Assembly (NCBI GenBank): GCA_031317595.1
Contig: JANCMB010000001.1
Span: 2,173,610-2,237,609, forward strand
Direction of reading: 5' to 3'
Source of the DNA: Glutamicibacter sp. PS
Lineage (GTDB): Bacteria; Actinomycetota; Actinomycetes; Actinomycetales; Micrococcaceae
DNA length: 64,000 nt
The position numbers and the translations under genes were made by a program. Below are positions 24,816-33,460 of the stretch, in pieces. Under the pieces are notes generated by a model. The model searched no databases and was not told the DNA's origin. It saw only the letters and a list, made by a program, of their open reading frames with translations. Numbering within the stretch: the first letter of the stretch is position 1; the number at the start of each line of letters is the position of its first letter.

Positions 24816-26861
24816 TTAGACCCGCCCGCCGATGCGATCCACCCGGTCGAATTCGGTCGGTGTTTCCGGAATTTCAATGCCCGCCAGTCGGGCAATTCCC
24901 TTCACAATGTCCTGTGCATCGCGTAGGGTCCGCGCGCCCGGCCGTGCGAGATCGCCAGCCTGACCGGCAATTGCCGTACCCCACTGTGCCGAGGACAATT
25001 GCAGACCAAGGACAAAGAGACCGCGGTGCGCCAGACCTTGGCCGTCGACGAGTCGATAGGGTGTTCCACGAACCTCAAAGCCGGAACCGGGTACCGTTTC
25101 TCCATCATCATTGGTCCATGTATGCACTCGAGCCACAGACTCCCCGAGCAGCTGCCGCATCAGTGGTGTCTTGTTCTGTAGCACCCGGTTGGCTGGCATC
25201 ATCGCTTCGCAAAGCACCTTGGCGGTGAACTCGTCGGCGTCGACCCACGGGGAGGAGGCGGTGAACAGTCCAGTAATTTCGTCGAAGCCAAACTGTGGGT
25301 CCGGACCAATAAATTCGACCAATCCTGCCCGTGAAAGCGCCAAGAGCTGCTCGATACGTTCAAGGGGTGGCCCGGAAGACAGACCTTCGACCAGGGGCTC
25401 AAATTTCCCTTGTATTTCGGTAATACGGGACTGTTCGTCTACCAGATTCCGGGCAATGAGTTCCTTGATCAGCATGCGCCCAGCATTCATTGTCATGATG
25501 GCGCGTGATAGCGGATCTTCGATCCCTGGCTCACTGCGTTGGGCATTGTGCACCAGATAGTCACGAACCGCCTGTTGGTAGTGCGCGTGGGACTCAAAGC
25601 CAACTTGGTCGAATGGGTGGGCCAACAAGGGAACGTCCAGCCACCCAATGCGCGGGAACCGGTCAATGTATTCATGCAATTGACTCAACCAAACCTGGAC
25701 ACCTTCATGGTGCTCGGCATCAAGGATCTCTCGAACCTTCGCGATGAATGCTTCGCTTCCCTGCGGTAGCTGATCCTCATATACTCGCGCGCTTTGGCTG
25801 TAGTAGGCCAGCAGGATATCGCGGTGCAAACGCGGCCATATATGTCGTGAAAAGCTCAAGGACGCGTTTGGGTTGCCCGAGGTCCGTGCCTCCACGACCA
25901 AATCCATCAGTTCCTCGGCGTCCATGTACTCGAGCTGTATCTGCTCGGGGATAAACGCGTCGGCCACCGGCTTCCCCCAGTACGGGGTGCCGCGGCGTGA
26001 GGCCACCATCAGGCGTGGCTCTTCGCCCGAGGGCTCATAGCGAAGTCGGTGTCCGGGCACATCGAGATCGGTCACGAACCGACCACCCCGGCCCAGACTG
26101 AGCTCTGCCATGGCGTCGAAAAAGTTCAGGCCTAGTCCGCGAATCAAAGCCGGCTCTCCAGGCGGAAATTGAGCGTAGTCGACGTTCGCTGGAATGTTCG
26201 GAGGCAGATACGTCAGTCCGTTGCGTTCGGCCGCCTCCGCGAGCTGTCGTTGCCACGGGTTCACGGCCGAATCTTGGTGGCCTAGAGCCAGTACAACGCA
26301 ATCCACCGATAACCGTGCCGTGGCAGAAGCCTCCGGGTCCGAATGGCGATATTCCACTTGATAGCCGGTGAGTTCCGGACGAACCGCAAGCACCTCGGAC
26401 TGAATCTGCGCGACGTTGACTTGCGGATGCGCTGCTAGCTGCGCCACACTGCGCTGAAAGACATGCTGCAAATATCTGCCATACAACGCTCGGGTGGGGT
26501 AGCTACCGGGTCCAAGCGAGGAAATTTCCTCGGCCTCCCGTGCGGTAAGAGGTGCCCCGTCGCCTCCTGAAGTCACGAACTGTTCGAAGCTCAGCCCAGG
26601 ACCATCACCCATCCGTTCGGGGGCCACTGTGGGGTAGGACATTGGCGTGTTCATCCAGAAGTTTGGCGATTGCCCAGGGTCCCACACCATGCCCGAGCCA
26701 CCGGGGTAAGGGTCAAAGATGGTCACCTGCAATTGAACCGGCACTCGCGTGCTACGTCGCAGCAGGTCTGCCATCCGCTCCACGATGCTAGTCCCGCGTG
26801 GGCCTGCACCCACGACGGCGACGCTGAACTGGGGATCCGAGGTATCTGTTGCGCTGCTCAC
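24816..26861 (-). CDS. FAD/NAD(P)-binding protein (FAD-NAD_binding_9 type)
   Basis: A 681-residue flavoprotein-like protein. Residues about 14-45 form a dinucleotide-binding fold (VAVVGAGPRGTSIVERM). A second Rossmann-like segment lies around VDCVVLALGHQD. The layout matches proteins annotated as FAD-NAD(P)-binding, relatives of HI0933/siderophore-hydroxylase-like oxidoreductases, with no known reaction. The C-terminal half has no motif I recognise. The GTG at 26861 is chosen over the ATG one codon upstream because TAATCT lies 6 nt before it. Divergent from the prolyl oligopeptidase gene with a 38-nt gap. Confidence 0.82.
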   Translation of the reverse strand: MSSATDTSDPQFSVAVVGAGPRGTSIVERMADLLRRSTRVPVQLQVTIFDPYPGGSGMVWDPGQSPNFWMNTPMSYPTVAPERMGDGPGLSFEQFVTSGGDGAPLTAREAEEISSLGPGSYPTRALYGRYLQHVFQRSVAQLAAHPQVNVAQIQSEVLAVRPELTGYQVEYRHSDPEASATARLSVDCVVLALGHQDSAVNPWQRQLAEAAERNGLTYLPPNIPANVDYAQFPPGEPALIRGLGLNFFDAMAELSLGRGGRFVTDLDVPGHRLRYEPSGEEPRLMVASRRGTPYWGKPVADAFIPEQIQLEYMDAEELMDLVVEARTSGNPNASLSFSRHIWPRLHRDILLAYYSQSARVYEDQLPQGSEAFIAKVREILDAEHHEGVQVWLSQLHEYIDRFPRIGWLDVPLLAHPFDQVGFESHAHYQQAVRDYLVHNAQRSEPGIEDPLSRAIMTMNAGRMLIKELIARNLVDEQSRITEIQGKFEPLVEGLSSGPPLERIEQLLALSRAGLVEFIGPDPQFGFDEITGLFTASSPWVDADEFTAKVLCEAMMPANRVLQNKTPLMRQLLGESVARVHTWTNDDGETVPGSGFEVRGTPYRLVDGQGLAHRGLFVLGLQLSSAQWGTAIAGQAGDLARPGARTLRDAQDIVKGIARLAGIEIPETPTEFDRVDRIGGRV

Positions 26862-26867
26862 CATCCA

Positions 26868-26873
26868 AGATTA
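26868..26873 (-). promoter_or_regulatory. -10 box of leaderless FAD protein promoter
   Basis: TAATCT on the minus strand, 6 nt before GTG 26861. It lies only 13 nt from the divergent -10 box at 26887, so the two promoters overlap face to face. Confidence 0.5.
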
Positions 26874-26886
26874 ATGCCTCGGGCCC

Positions 26887-26892
26887 TAGACT
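26887..26892 (+). promoter_or_regulatory. -10 box of leaderless prolyl oligopeptidase promoter
   Basis: TAGACT, 7 nt before ATG 26900. No ribosome binding site. Confidence 0.55.
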
Positions 26893-26899
26893 GTGGCTT

Positions 26900-28990
26900 A
26901 TGAGCGAAACATCGGTACAGACCAGCGACCCAACCGAAGAATATGACTGGCTCGACGAGGTTCAATCGGACACTGCCCTAGCTTGGGTACGCGAGCACAC
27001 CGAGCGCACGGAGCGCGAACTCCACGACGCGCAGTTCCACACCACAGTCGACCGGATCCGCGAGGTACTGGATTCACCTGATCGCATACCGATGGTGACC
27101 AAGCGCGGCGAGCACTACTACAACTTCTGGAAAGACGCCGCGCACCGTTTGGGCCAATGGCGACGGACCACATGGGAGTCCTACCGCACGGATAATCCCG
27201 ACTGGGAAATTTTGCTAGATCTCGACGAACTCGCAGTCAAAGAAGGCCAGGACTGGCACTTCGCCGGCGCCCAGCTCCTGCGACCGGCACCCGGAGAGCC
27301 TTATCGCCAAGCGCTAGTGCGGCTCAGCCCCGATGGTGGTGACCAAGTCGCAATCCGCGAGTTCGACCTAGAGAACCAGGTCTTTGTGCCCGAAGGATTC
27401 CAACTTCCGGTGGCCAAGACCTCGGCAAGTTGGTTAGATGCCGACACCCTATTGGTAGCTAGCGCGACAAATCCGTCGGACACCACGCGTTCAACCTATG
27501 CCCGCACCGTCCGCTCGCTCACCCGAGGGGCCGAGCTAGGCGACGCTCCGGTGGTCTTCGAGGTGGACGCTGAGCACGTGTTGGCCGGGGTTCAAGTCGA
27601 TTCCACTCCGGGTTTTGAACGCACGATTTTCACCGACGTGCTCGATTTTTACAACAGCCGCACCTATCTACAGATCGCCGGAAAGAACATCGCGGTGGAC
27701 GTTCCTACTGACGTCAATGTCTTTCTGCATCGTCAATGGTTCCTGTTTGCCCCTCGCACCGATTGGCAACACGCGGGAAATACCTACCCGGCCGGAAGTC
27801 TGATTATGACGACGGTGGACAGGTTTTTGGAATCGGGCACTATAGACCGTGTGGTGTTCACGCCGCAGTCGAACTCCTCGTTGCAGGGGATGGACTTCAC
27901 GGCCAACTACCTACTACTCACGCTACTGACCGATGTGCGTAGCGAAGTTCACGTATTAGATCTGCACTCTAACTCCGAGCCGCAGCGCCTCACGTTGGAT
28001 GACCCCTTGTGTAGCGTTTCGGTATCCGCTGTGGATGATGAAGATGAAAGTTGCGCCGACGAGATCTGGATGACCTCCACCGGCTTCACCACGCCGACCA
28101 TTTTGTCGCGTGGGCCAGTAGGAGCTCAGCTCACTCCCGTAAAGTCATCCCCGGCTCGTTTTTCGGCGGACGATCTCGAAGTGAGCCAGCACTTCGCGAT
28201 CTCGGCCGATGGGACCCGAATACCGTATTTCCAAGTCTCGCCCCGCGACCTAGTGTTAGATGGACAAAATCCGGTGCTCATGGACGGATACGGCGGCTTC
28301 CAACACAGTATGACCCCGGGGTATTCTCCGGCCCTTGGGCGGGGCTGGCTTGAACGTCGTACCGCCGACGGGCGTGGTGCCAGCTATGTACTGGCTAATA
28401 TTCGTGGCGGCGGAGAATACGGACCACGATGGCATCAGGCCGCGCTGCAGGCCAACCGGCACCGTGCCTATGAGGATTTCGCAGCGATCGCGGAGGACCT
28501 CGTCAGACGGCAGGTCACCAGTCGCGAACACTTGGCGGCCACCGGACGATCCAATGGTGGATTGCTGATGGGCAATATGATCACTGGCTACCCGCAGCTT
28601 TTTGGTGCTATCTCCTGCGGGGTACCACTACTGGACATGCGCCGCTACACCCGACTGGCGGCCGGGCACTCCTGGATCGCCGAGTATGGCGATCCCGAAA
28701 TTCCAGAACAGTGGAAGTACGTACGCACCTTCTCACCGCTTCACCGCATTTTCGACGAGCCACAGCATCCTGATAGCTACCCTGCGAGCCTCATCTGGAC
28801 CACTACCACCGATGACCGGGTGGGACCTTCACAGGCTCGCAAGCTGGCCGCAGCCATGATGGATCGCGGTATCACCAATGTTCGTTACCACGAGCCGCAG
28901 GACGGGGGCCACGCTGGTTCAACTGACAACGAATCCACCGCACGCATGCTGGCCACAAGCTACGAATTTCTTTGGCGCCAAATTCGCTAG
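26900..28990 (+). CDS. Prolyl oligopeptidase family serine peptidase (S9)
   Basis: A 696-residue cytosolic S9 peptidase. The N-terminal part is the seven-bladed propeller region (about 70-400). The C-terminal alpha/beta hydrolase has NIRGGGEYGPRWHQAAL, nucleophile Ser near residue 551 in GRSNGG, Asp near 638 in TTTDDRVGP, and His near 671 in DGGHAGS. Such enzymes cleave short peptides after proline. No signal peptide is seen. The start ATG at 26900 follows a -10 box by 7 nt. Confidence 0.9.
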   Translation: MSETSVQTSDPTEEYDWLDEVQSDTALAWVREHTERTERELHDAQFHTTVDRIREVLDSPDRIPMVTKRGEHYYNFWKDAAHRLGQWRRTTWESYRTDNPDWEILLDLDELAVKEGQDWHFAGAQLLRPAPGEPYRQALVRLSPDGGDQVAIREFDLENQVFVPEGFQLPVAKTSASWLDADTLLVASATNPSDTTRSTYARTVRSLTRGAELGDAPVVFEVDAEHVLAGVQVDSTPGFERTIFTDVLDFYNSRTYLQIAGKNIAVDVPTDVNVFLHRQWFLFAPRTDWQHAGNTYPAGSLIMTTVDRFLESGTIDRVVFTPQSNSSLQGMDFTANYLLLTLLTDVRSEVHVLDLHSNSEPQRLTLDDPLCSVSVSAVDDEDESCADEIWMTSTGFTTPTILSRGPVGAQLTPVKSSPARFSADDLEVSQHFAISADGTRIPYFQVSPRDLVLDGQNPVLMDGYGGFQHSMTPGYSPALGRGWLERRTADGRGASYVLANIRGGGEYGPRWHQAALQANRHRAYEDFAAIAEDLVRRQVTSREHLAATGRSNGGLLMGNMITGYPQLFGAISCGVPLLDMRRYTRLAAGHSWIAEYGDPEIPEQWKYVRTFSPLHRIFDEPQHPDSYPASLIWTTTTDDRVGPSQARKLAAAMMDRGITNVRYHEPQDGGHAGSTDNESTARMLATSYEFLWRQIR

Positions 28991-29054
28991 CGTGCCCCGT
29001 TTTGGAACACGGAGGGAAGTTCGGGTAGGCTTATTAACGCTGGAAACAGCGGAT

Positions 29055-29146
29055 GGACACGTGCCAGAGCGGCCGAATGGACTTCACTGCTAATGAAGGG
29101 TCGGGGTTAAACTCGACCGGGGGTTCAAATCCCCCCGTGTCCGCCA
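29055..29146 (+). tRNA. tRNA-Ser (GCT)
   Basis: A class II tRNA with a long variable arm. Acceptor GGACACG/CGTGTCC, discriminator G and an encoded CCA at 29144-29146. Anticodon stem CTTCA/TGAAG around loop CTGCTAA with GCT. Its last 14 bases, CCCCGTGTCCGCCA, recur at 29740-29753. Confidence 0.94.
29133..29146 (+). repeat. Direct repeat, left copy (tRNA-Ser 3' end)
   Basis: CCCCGTGTCCGCCA, identical to 29740-29753. The two copies bracket a 0.6-kb insertion that ends in inverted repeats, so they read as a target duplication or attachment-type repeat. Confidence 0.7.
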
Positions 29147-29151
29147 ATTGT

Positions 29152-29192
29152 AATGTCTCGGGACATCGTTCAGAACGATGTCCCGAGACATT
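29152..29192. repeat. Near-perfect 41-bp palindrome at left end of element
   Basis: Twenty-base arms paired around a single base at 29172. The left arm is the terminal repeat and the right arm is the first internal copy of the unit. It could also act as a new terminator for the tRNA. Confidence 0.75.
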
Positions 29193-29578
29193 GGTCTTTA
29201 ACCGGTGGCCTACTCAACGTCGTAGATGTGTTTTTGAGGCCAACTTTTCTTTCCCCAAGGGTGGCTCGCCGGCTTTTTCGTGTTTTTCTCTAGCGCGCCC
29301 TCCGGGGTTGATCTAGGCGATCGTTGGCCTATGGGCCGTGCTCTGCACTGTCTCCTCTCGACACCCATTGCCCGCGGGAGACTGACGCGTTGTCTTTTCT
29401 TATTGAGCGCCCCACCGTGGCAGCCAGAAGGCTTTGAGAAGATTCTGCCCGCTAGTCCTAGGGAAGCAGCCTGCAGACGATTGAGGCTCACGTGATGGGT
29501 AGATAGTGAATTTTTGAGGTCAAGTGGGGCACTCTGCTTGCAGCCTGTTAGGGGATATTGTCCGGTGCCGTTCGTTTA

Positions 29579-29735
29579 TGAACGATGTCCCAAGACATAG
29601 GTGCTTGGTGGGGTGGGTGAAGGATGTCCCAGGTCTTTAGGTGAAGCGTCTTTAGGGGTGGTGGTGTGTTTGCGGCTGGGGTTTTTCCATGGTGAAGGAT
29701 GTCCCTGGACATGGGTGAACGATGTCCTGAGACCA
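29579..29735. repeat. Cluster of four degenerate TGAACGATGTCC units
   Basis: Direct copies at 29579-29598, 29618-29636, 29693-29713 and 29716-29735. The first and last are closest to TGAACGATGTCCCGAGACA; the middle two read TGAAGGATGTCC. The last is the right terminal repeat. Confidence 0.6.
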
Positions 29736-29739
29736 CACA

Positions 29740-29753
29740 CCCCGTGTCCGCCA
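29740..29753 (+). repeat. Direct repeat, right copy (tRNA-Ser 3' end)
   Basis: CCCCGTGTCCGCCA, same as the tRNA-Ser(GCT) 3' end including CCA. It abuts the right terminal repeat and is followed at once by a terminator, which is where the original tRNA gene would have ended. Confidence 0.7.
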
Positions 29754-29755
29754 GA

Positions 29756-29782
29756 AACCCCTACTCAGGTAGGGGTTTTTTA
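29756..29782 (+). terminator. Original terminator of tRNA-Ser(GCT)
   Basis: Arms AACCCCTAC and GTAGGGGTT with a TCAG loop followed by TTTTTAT. It now lies beyond the insertion. Confidence 0.8.
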
Positions 29783-30186
29783 TTTGCATTGTCATGAAAT
29801 CCCCCCATCGTGGTCATGCACGGTCGACTCGATGCTCCGCCACGGTTCCGAGCGGTTGTCATGGTGACCGAACCTGTCTCAGAAGTTGCCGAGAGCTACG
29901 TGCAATAACCTCTATTGCGAGCGCTTAGATACGGTAAGTCACGGATTCACGTGGGAAAAGCGGGCGACTCGTATCCCCCCATACTCCAAAAAACCCTACT
30001 CAAATAGGGGTTTTGCACTCCGAGGATAAGACATGACGGCCGCACTTTAGTACACCTTAGTAATAGAGGATTGCGCTGGCAAAGCACGCGCCAGCGCAAT
30101 GACCCGATCCTGGCGACTAACTCCCCTTGGTCTTTAGCACTTCCATATGCGCCGGCATCGTGGTCTGCCGGTAGTGCCCCGCGACT
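29783..30186. other. Intergenic stretch with tRNA-3'-like fragment and second hairpin
   Basis: No gene supported. TATCCCCCCATACTCCA at 29972-29988 looks like a tRNA acceptor 3' half and runs into an imperfect hairpin (AAAACCCTA... TAGGGGTTTT, about 29988-30014) very like the terminator at 29756. No complete cloverleaf can be folded upstream, so this may be a decayed tRNA or a duplicated tail. Confidence 0.35.
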
Positions 30187-31158
30187 CTACTTGTCGCGCT
30201 CGACGAAGTTCCGCAACATGTTGCGCACCATATCTTCGGGAAGGCTAGTATGCCGGACCACGATGGCCGCCACGCGGTCTAAATCGGTGTCGGCAATGGC
30301 GGCAAAGAGTTCGGCACGTTCGGCCTCCGGCAATTCCGCCGCATCAAAACTCACCGGTCCGTCGGGCCCCTGCCCCTCGAAGCGAAAGTCCGCCACATTT
30401 GCATTACCGCCGTGGGCAGCCATCGGGGAGGTGGAAATCGTGCGCTCTAGGTCCTCAACCGGCAACCCGGTATGGGTGTTGAGGATCTGCGCTGCCTCCG
30501 TATAGTTTTCGTCGCGAAGCATCGAGAACAGTTGATCGTACTCGTTGGGTGGCAATTGTTCGCTCGAGAACTCATGCTGTACACCTTCAACCTCGTAAGC
30601 AAGTTTGAAGTGTGTCGAGCTTGGCTCGTTCTGCGACCCGAACTGTTCGCTCCATTCTTCGGGCACGACCCACGCATCATCCTTCGGTAGCATGGCTCGA
30701 ATTTCACCGCTAGCTGGCGCTGGCGACGGCTCGGGGTCTTTGGAGGCTGGCTCCGAATCCTTCTCAGACTGTGGCGGCTCTTCTTCACCCTCATTACCGT
30801 GTGATTCCAGTTTTGCGCGTAGCGCCTGAATATCCTCTTCACTGACCGGTTGCGGCTTCTGCTGCTCAGCCACCTGCGGGTACGCGTCTAAGGAACGAAT
30901 TGCGATAACGCAATCCTTGACAGAATCTCCGGTCACCGCACGATAATTCTGCACGGCCGCCATGACGTCTCCCTTGGCGAGATTACGATAAATGGCCTTA
31001 CGGGAAGCCTCATCAAGCTTAGCGCTGGCCGCCTGCGCAGCCTCACGACTCACTGCTTTAGAGATTTCGGCGCTGTTCCGCTTACGCAGTGACTGCAGCC
31101 ACCAGTAGCCCGCGCCAAGGACGAGCACAACAACGCCGATAATGATGAGAAACTCCAT
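30187..31158 (-). CDS. Membrane-anchored protein with repeated helical units, unknown function
   Basis: A 323-residue protein I cannot name. It starts with one transmembrane helix (IIIGVVVLVLGAGYWWLQ), followed by a basic stop-transfer, so most is probably cytoplasmic. A unit like the ribosomal L7/L12 C-terminal fold lies at about 52-90 (GDVMAAVQNYRAVTGDSVKD). After an acidic Pro/Glu-rich linker, two 60-residue units occur at about 184-243 and 258-318, each ending in a matching segment (LPVEDLERTI, LPEDMVRNML). ATG at 31158 has TAGGCT 6 nt upstream. It lies 30 nt downstream of the recQ-type helicase on the same strand. Confidence 0.75.
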   Translation of the reverse strand: MEFLIIIGVVVLVLGAGYWWLQSLRKRNSAEISKAVSREAAQAASAKLDEASRKAIYRNLAKGDVMAAVQNYRAVTGDSVKDCVIAIRSLDAYPQVAEQQKPQPVSEEDIQALRAKLESHGNEGEEEPPQSEKDSEPASKDPEPSPAPASGEIRAMLPKDDAWVVPEEWSEQFGSQNEPSSTHFKLAYEVEGVQHEFSSEQLPPNEYDQLFSMLRDENYTEAAQILNTHTGLPVEDLERTISTSPMAAHGGNANVADFRFEGQGPDGPVSFDAAELPEAERAELFAAIADTDLDRVAAIVVRHTSLPEDMVRNMLRNFVERDK

Positions 31159-31164
31159 ACCACC

Positions 31165-31170
31165 AGCCTA
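31165..31170 (-). promoter_or_regulatory. -10 box of leaderless promoter for the repeat protein
   Basis: TAGGCT on the minus strand, 6 nt before ATG 31158. It suggests this gene has its own promoter in addition to read-through from the helicase gene. Confidence 0.5.
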
Positions 31171-31188
31171 CTTCTTTTAACTGAATGA

Positions 31189-33309
31189 TCACCCAGCTAA
31201 GCCCAAGGTGAAAGGCAACACACCCGGTGCCCCCGCGATCCTCAAGGCTCGTCCAGCCATGGCCAAAGACCACCGGGAATCAGCTAGGTCATCCACGAGC
31301 AGCACGGGCCCAGGAGCATTAGCTAAGAGTTCCTCCATTTGCGCCGGAATCTCAAAAGCATCAGCCACCGCCGCGAGGCGAAAAGCCGAGTTTCCACCTG
31401 GTCCGCCCTCCGGCGGGCCCATCCGATACTGCAGCGCTCCGAGGTAACGCAGCCTGCCAACGCTGGCCAGGGACTGCGCTAGCGATTCTATGAGTTGCGG
31501 ACGGTGAGCTGAGGCCATAGCCACCACCGCCACGGGTCGATGCGGCCACTGCCATTCGGCGAGTACTTTGACGCATGCGTCGAGCATGGCTTGCTGCACG
31601 GGAGCATCGGTCGGGTCCGCAAAGAGCTGGCGTAGTCTGTTTCCCCAGCCCAGATCCGTTAAGCGCGCCAGTGCACGCCCTTCAAGAACCTGCTCGTCCT
31701 CGGGGATCTTGCCCTTGAGGGAATATCCGAGTTTGTTGAGACCCGAAGGATAGAGCTTACGAGCTTCAATCCGGACACCGGCCTTGACCAGCGCCGCCTG
31801 TGCGCTGTCCTTAGACTCCTGCGGAATGTGATCGTCGTACCACGCCCCGACACAGTTGTCGCACTTTCCGCACGGACCCGCCTGCGGGTCGTCGAGTGTC
31901 TGGGTCAGGAATTCCATCCGGCAACGGGCGGTATTCTCGTAATCGATCATGAGATTCTGCTCATGAATTCGGCTCTGCGCGACCCGGCGATAACGGTCCG
32001 CGTCATAAACCCACGGCATATCGGTGCGGATCCAACCTCCCGCGACACGCTGCACCGCCCCATCCACGGCAAGCACCTTCAATAACAGTTCCAAGGGGGA
32101 ACGTCGGAGGTTGACCGCGCTCTCTAGTGCGGGCACGCTGACCGGTCCATCCACCGCGGCAAGAGCGTCGAGCACCTGCTGTGCACGCTGTTCGTCGGGC
32201 ATCGAGCTGGTGGCGAAATACTGCCAGATTTCCGAGTCATCGGGCCCGGGCAGTAGCAACACGTCCGCATTGATACTTCCACGGCCGGCACGACCGACCT
32301 GCTGGTAGTAGGCCACCGGGGAACTTGGCGCACCGAGATGGACAACGAACCCCAGATCCGGCTTATCGAATCCCATCCCCAGCGCACTAGTGGCGATCAG
32401 AGCTTTGACTTCATTGTTCTTCAGAGCGGATTCGAGTTGCTCGCGTTCAGAGATATCGGTCCGTCCGGTATACGCGGCTACTCGGTGACCGGCCTCGGAA
32501 AGCAGTCGTGCCACATCTTCAGCCGCCGAGACGGTGAGCGTGTAGATGATCCCGGAACCGGCAAAGCTCTCGATATGGCTAAGTAGCCAAGCTAACTGCA
32601 TGCGAGGTGAAGCGAGCTTCAACACACCCAACCGCAAGGAGTCCCGGGCCAACGATCCGCGTAGGGTGAAGACCTCGGCGCCATCGGCGGCCAACTGTTC
32701 CGCCACATCCTCAACGACCCGCGAATTGGCTGTGGCCGTGGTGGCTAATACCGGTAGGCTGACCGGCAATCGGTTAATCAGCTCGCGGATTCGGCGGTAA
32801 TCGGGACGGAAGTCGTGGCCCCAGTCAGATATGCAATGAGCCTCGTCAATCACCAGCAGCCCGAGACGGTCCAGCAGCAGTGGCAGTTGCTCTTCGCGAA
32901 AGGACGGATTGTTCAGACGTTCGGGCGAGACCAGTAACACGTCAATCTCATCGCGTTGCAGCTTCGCAAGTACTTCACGCCATTCCAGAACATTCGCTGA
33001 GTTAATGGCCGCCGCGCGCACTCCTGCCCGCTCGGCCGCAGCCACCTGATCGCGCATAAGCGCCAGCAGTGGGGAGACGATTAATGTCGGCCCACGTCCC
33101 TGGGCTCGAAGCAACAGGGAGGAAATGAAGTACACGGCGGACTTTCCCCAACCGGTGCGCTGCACCACCAGCGCACGCCGGCGATGTGCTACGAGCGCCT
33201 CAATGGCTTCGAACTGACCGTCGTGAAAATGCGCATCGTCGCGTTGTACGAGAGCCCGGAGCTTAGCTAGGGCCTCCTGATACAACTGCTGGTTCCCAGT
33301 GGCGTTCAT
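31189..33309 (-). CDS. recQ: RecQ-family DNA helicase with phosphoribosyltransferase-like C-terminus
   Basis: A 706-residue ATP-dependent 3'-5' DNA helicase. Walker A is RTGWGKS (51-57), DEAH is at 155-158 followed by CISDWGHDFRPDYRRI, and motif VI is QQVGRAGRG. A zinc-binding region follows with Cys in CRMEFL and GPCGKCDNC. The last roughly 120 residues are not the usual HRDC domain. They resemble a phosphoribosyltransferase fold, with VLLVDDLADSRWS (about 669-681) in the place of the PRPP loop. This fused form is known among actinobacterial RecQ proteins; the function of the tail is unclear. Divergent from the phosphomannomutase gene. Confidence 0.88.
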   Translation of the reverse strand: MNATGNQQLYQEALAKLRALVQRDDAHFHDGQFEAIEALVAHRRRALVVQRTGWGKSAVYFISSLLLRAQGRGPTLIVSPLLALMRDQVAAAERAGVRAAAINSANVLEWREVLAKLQRDEIDVLLVSPERLNNPSFREEQLPLLLDRLGLLVIDEAHCISDWGHDFRPDYRRIRELINRLPVSLPVLATTATANSRVVEDVAEQLAADGAEVFTLRGSLARDSLRLGVLKLASPRMQLAWLLSHIESFAGSGIIYTLTVSAAEDVARLLSEAGHRVAAYTGRTDISEREQLESALKNNEVKALIATSALGMGFDKPDLGFVVHLGAPSSPVAYYQQVGRAGRGSINADVLLLPGPDDSEIWQYFATSSMPDEQRAQQVLDALAAVDGPVSVPALESAVNLRRSPLELLLKVLAVDGAVQRVAGGWIRTDMPWVYDADRYRRVAQSRIHEQNLMIDYENTARCRMEFLTQTLDDPQAGPCGKCDNCVGAWYDDHIPQESKDSAQAALVKAGVRIEARKLYPSGLNKLGYSLKGKIPEDEQVLEGRALARLTDLGWGNRLRQLFADPTDAPVQQAMLDACVKVLAEWQWPHRPVAVVAMASAHRPQLIESLAQSLASVGRLRYLGALQYRMGPPEGGPGGNSAFRLAAVADAFEIPAQMEELLANAPGPVLLVDDLADSRWSLAMAGRALRIAGAPGVLPFTLGLAG

Positions 33310-33447
33310 GTACCCAAGTATTGCAGTCGCTTCGGACAGTTCGACACCGCGCTCTCGGGCTGTGGGAGCTGTCCGTGGGAAGAAAATGTTAGCCAGCTCC
33401 TACCGTCTTTACGCCCCCTGCAACGGCGCTCAGGCAGATGAACCCGG

Positions 33448-33453
33448 TAGGCT
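33448..33453 (+). promoter_or_regulatory. -10 box of leaderless phosphomannomutase promoter
   Basis: TAGGCT, 7 nt before GTG 33461. An in-frame ATG at 33455 lies only 1 nt after the box and is therefore an unlikely start. Confidence 0.55.
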
Positions 33454-33460
33454 GATGGAC

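Larger units (their letters stand above)
29149..29739. mobile_element. Non-autonomous transposon-like element inserted behind tRNA-Ser(GCT)
   Basis: About 590 bp with imperfect terminal inverted repeats: left TGTAATGTCTCGGGACATCG, right (reverse complement) TGTGTGGTCTCAGGACATCG, both continuing TTCA. It is flanked by 14-bp direct repeats of the tRNA 3' end. Inside are further copies of TGAACGATGTCCCGAGACAT-like units at 29173, 29579, 29618, 29693 and 29716. No transposase is encoded. The ends look like IS481-type actinobacterial termini from memory; this was not searched. It separates the tRNA from its original terminator at 29756-29780. Confidence 0.65.
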
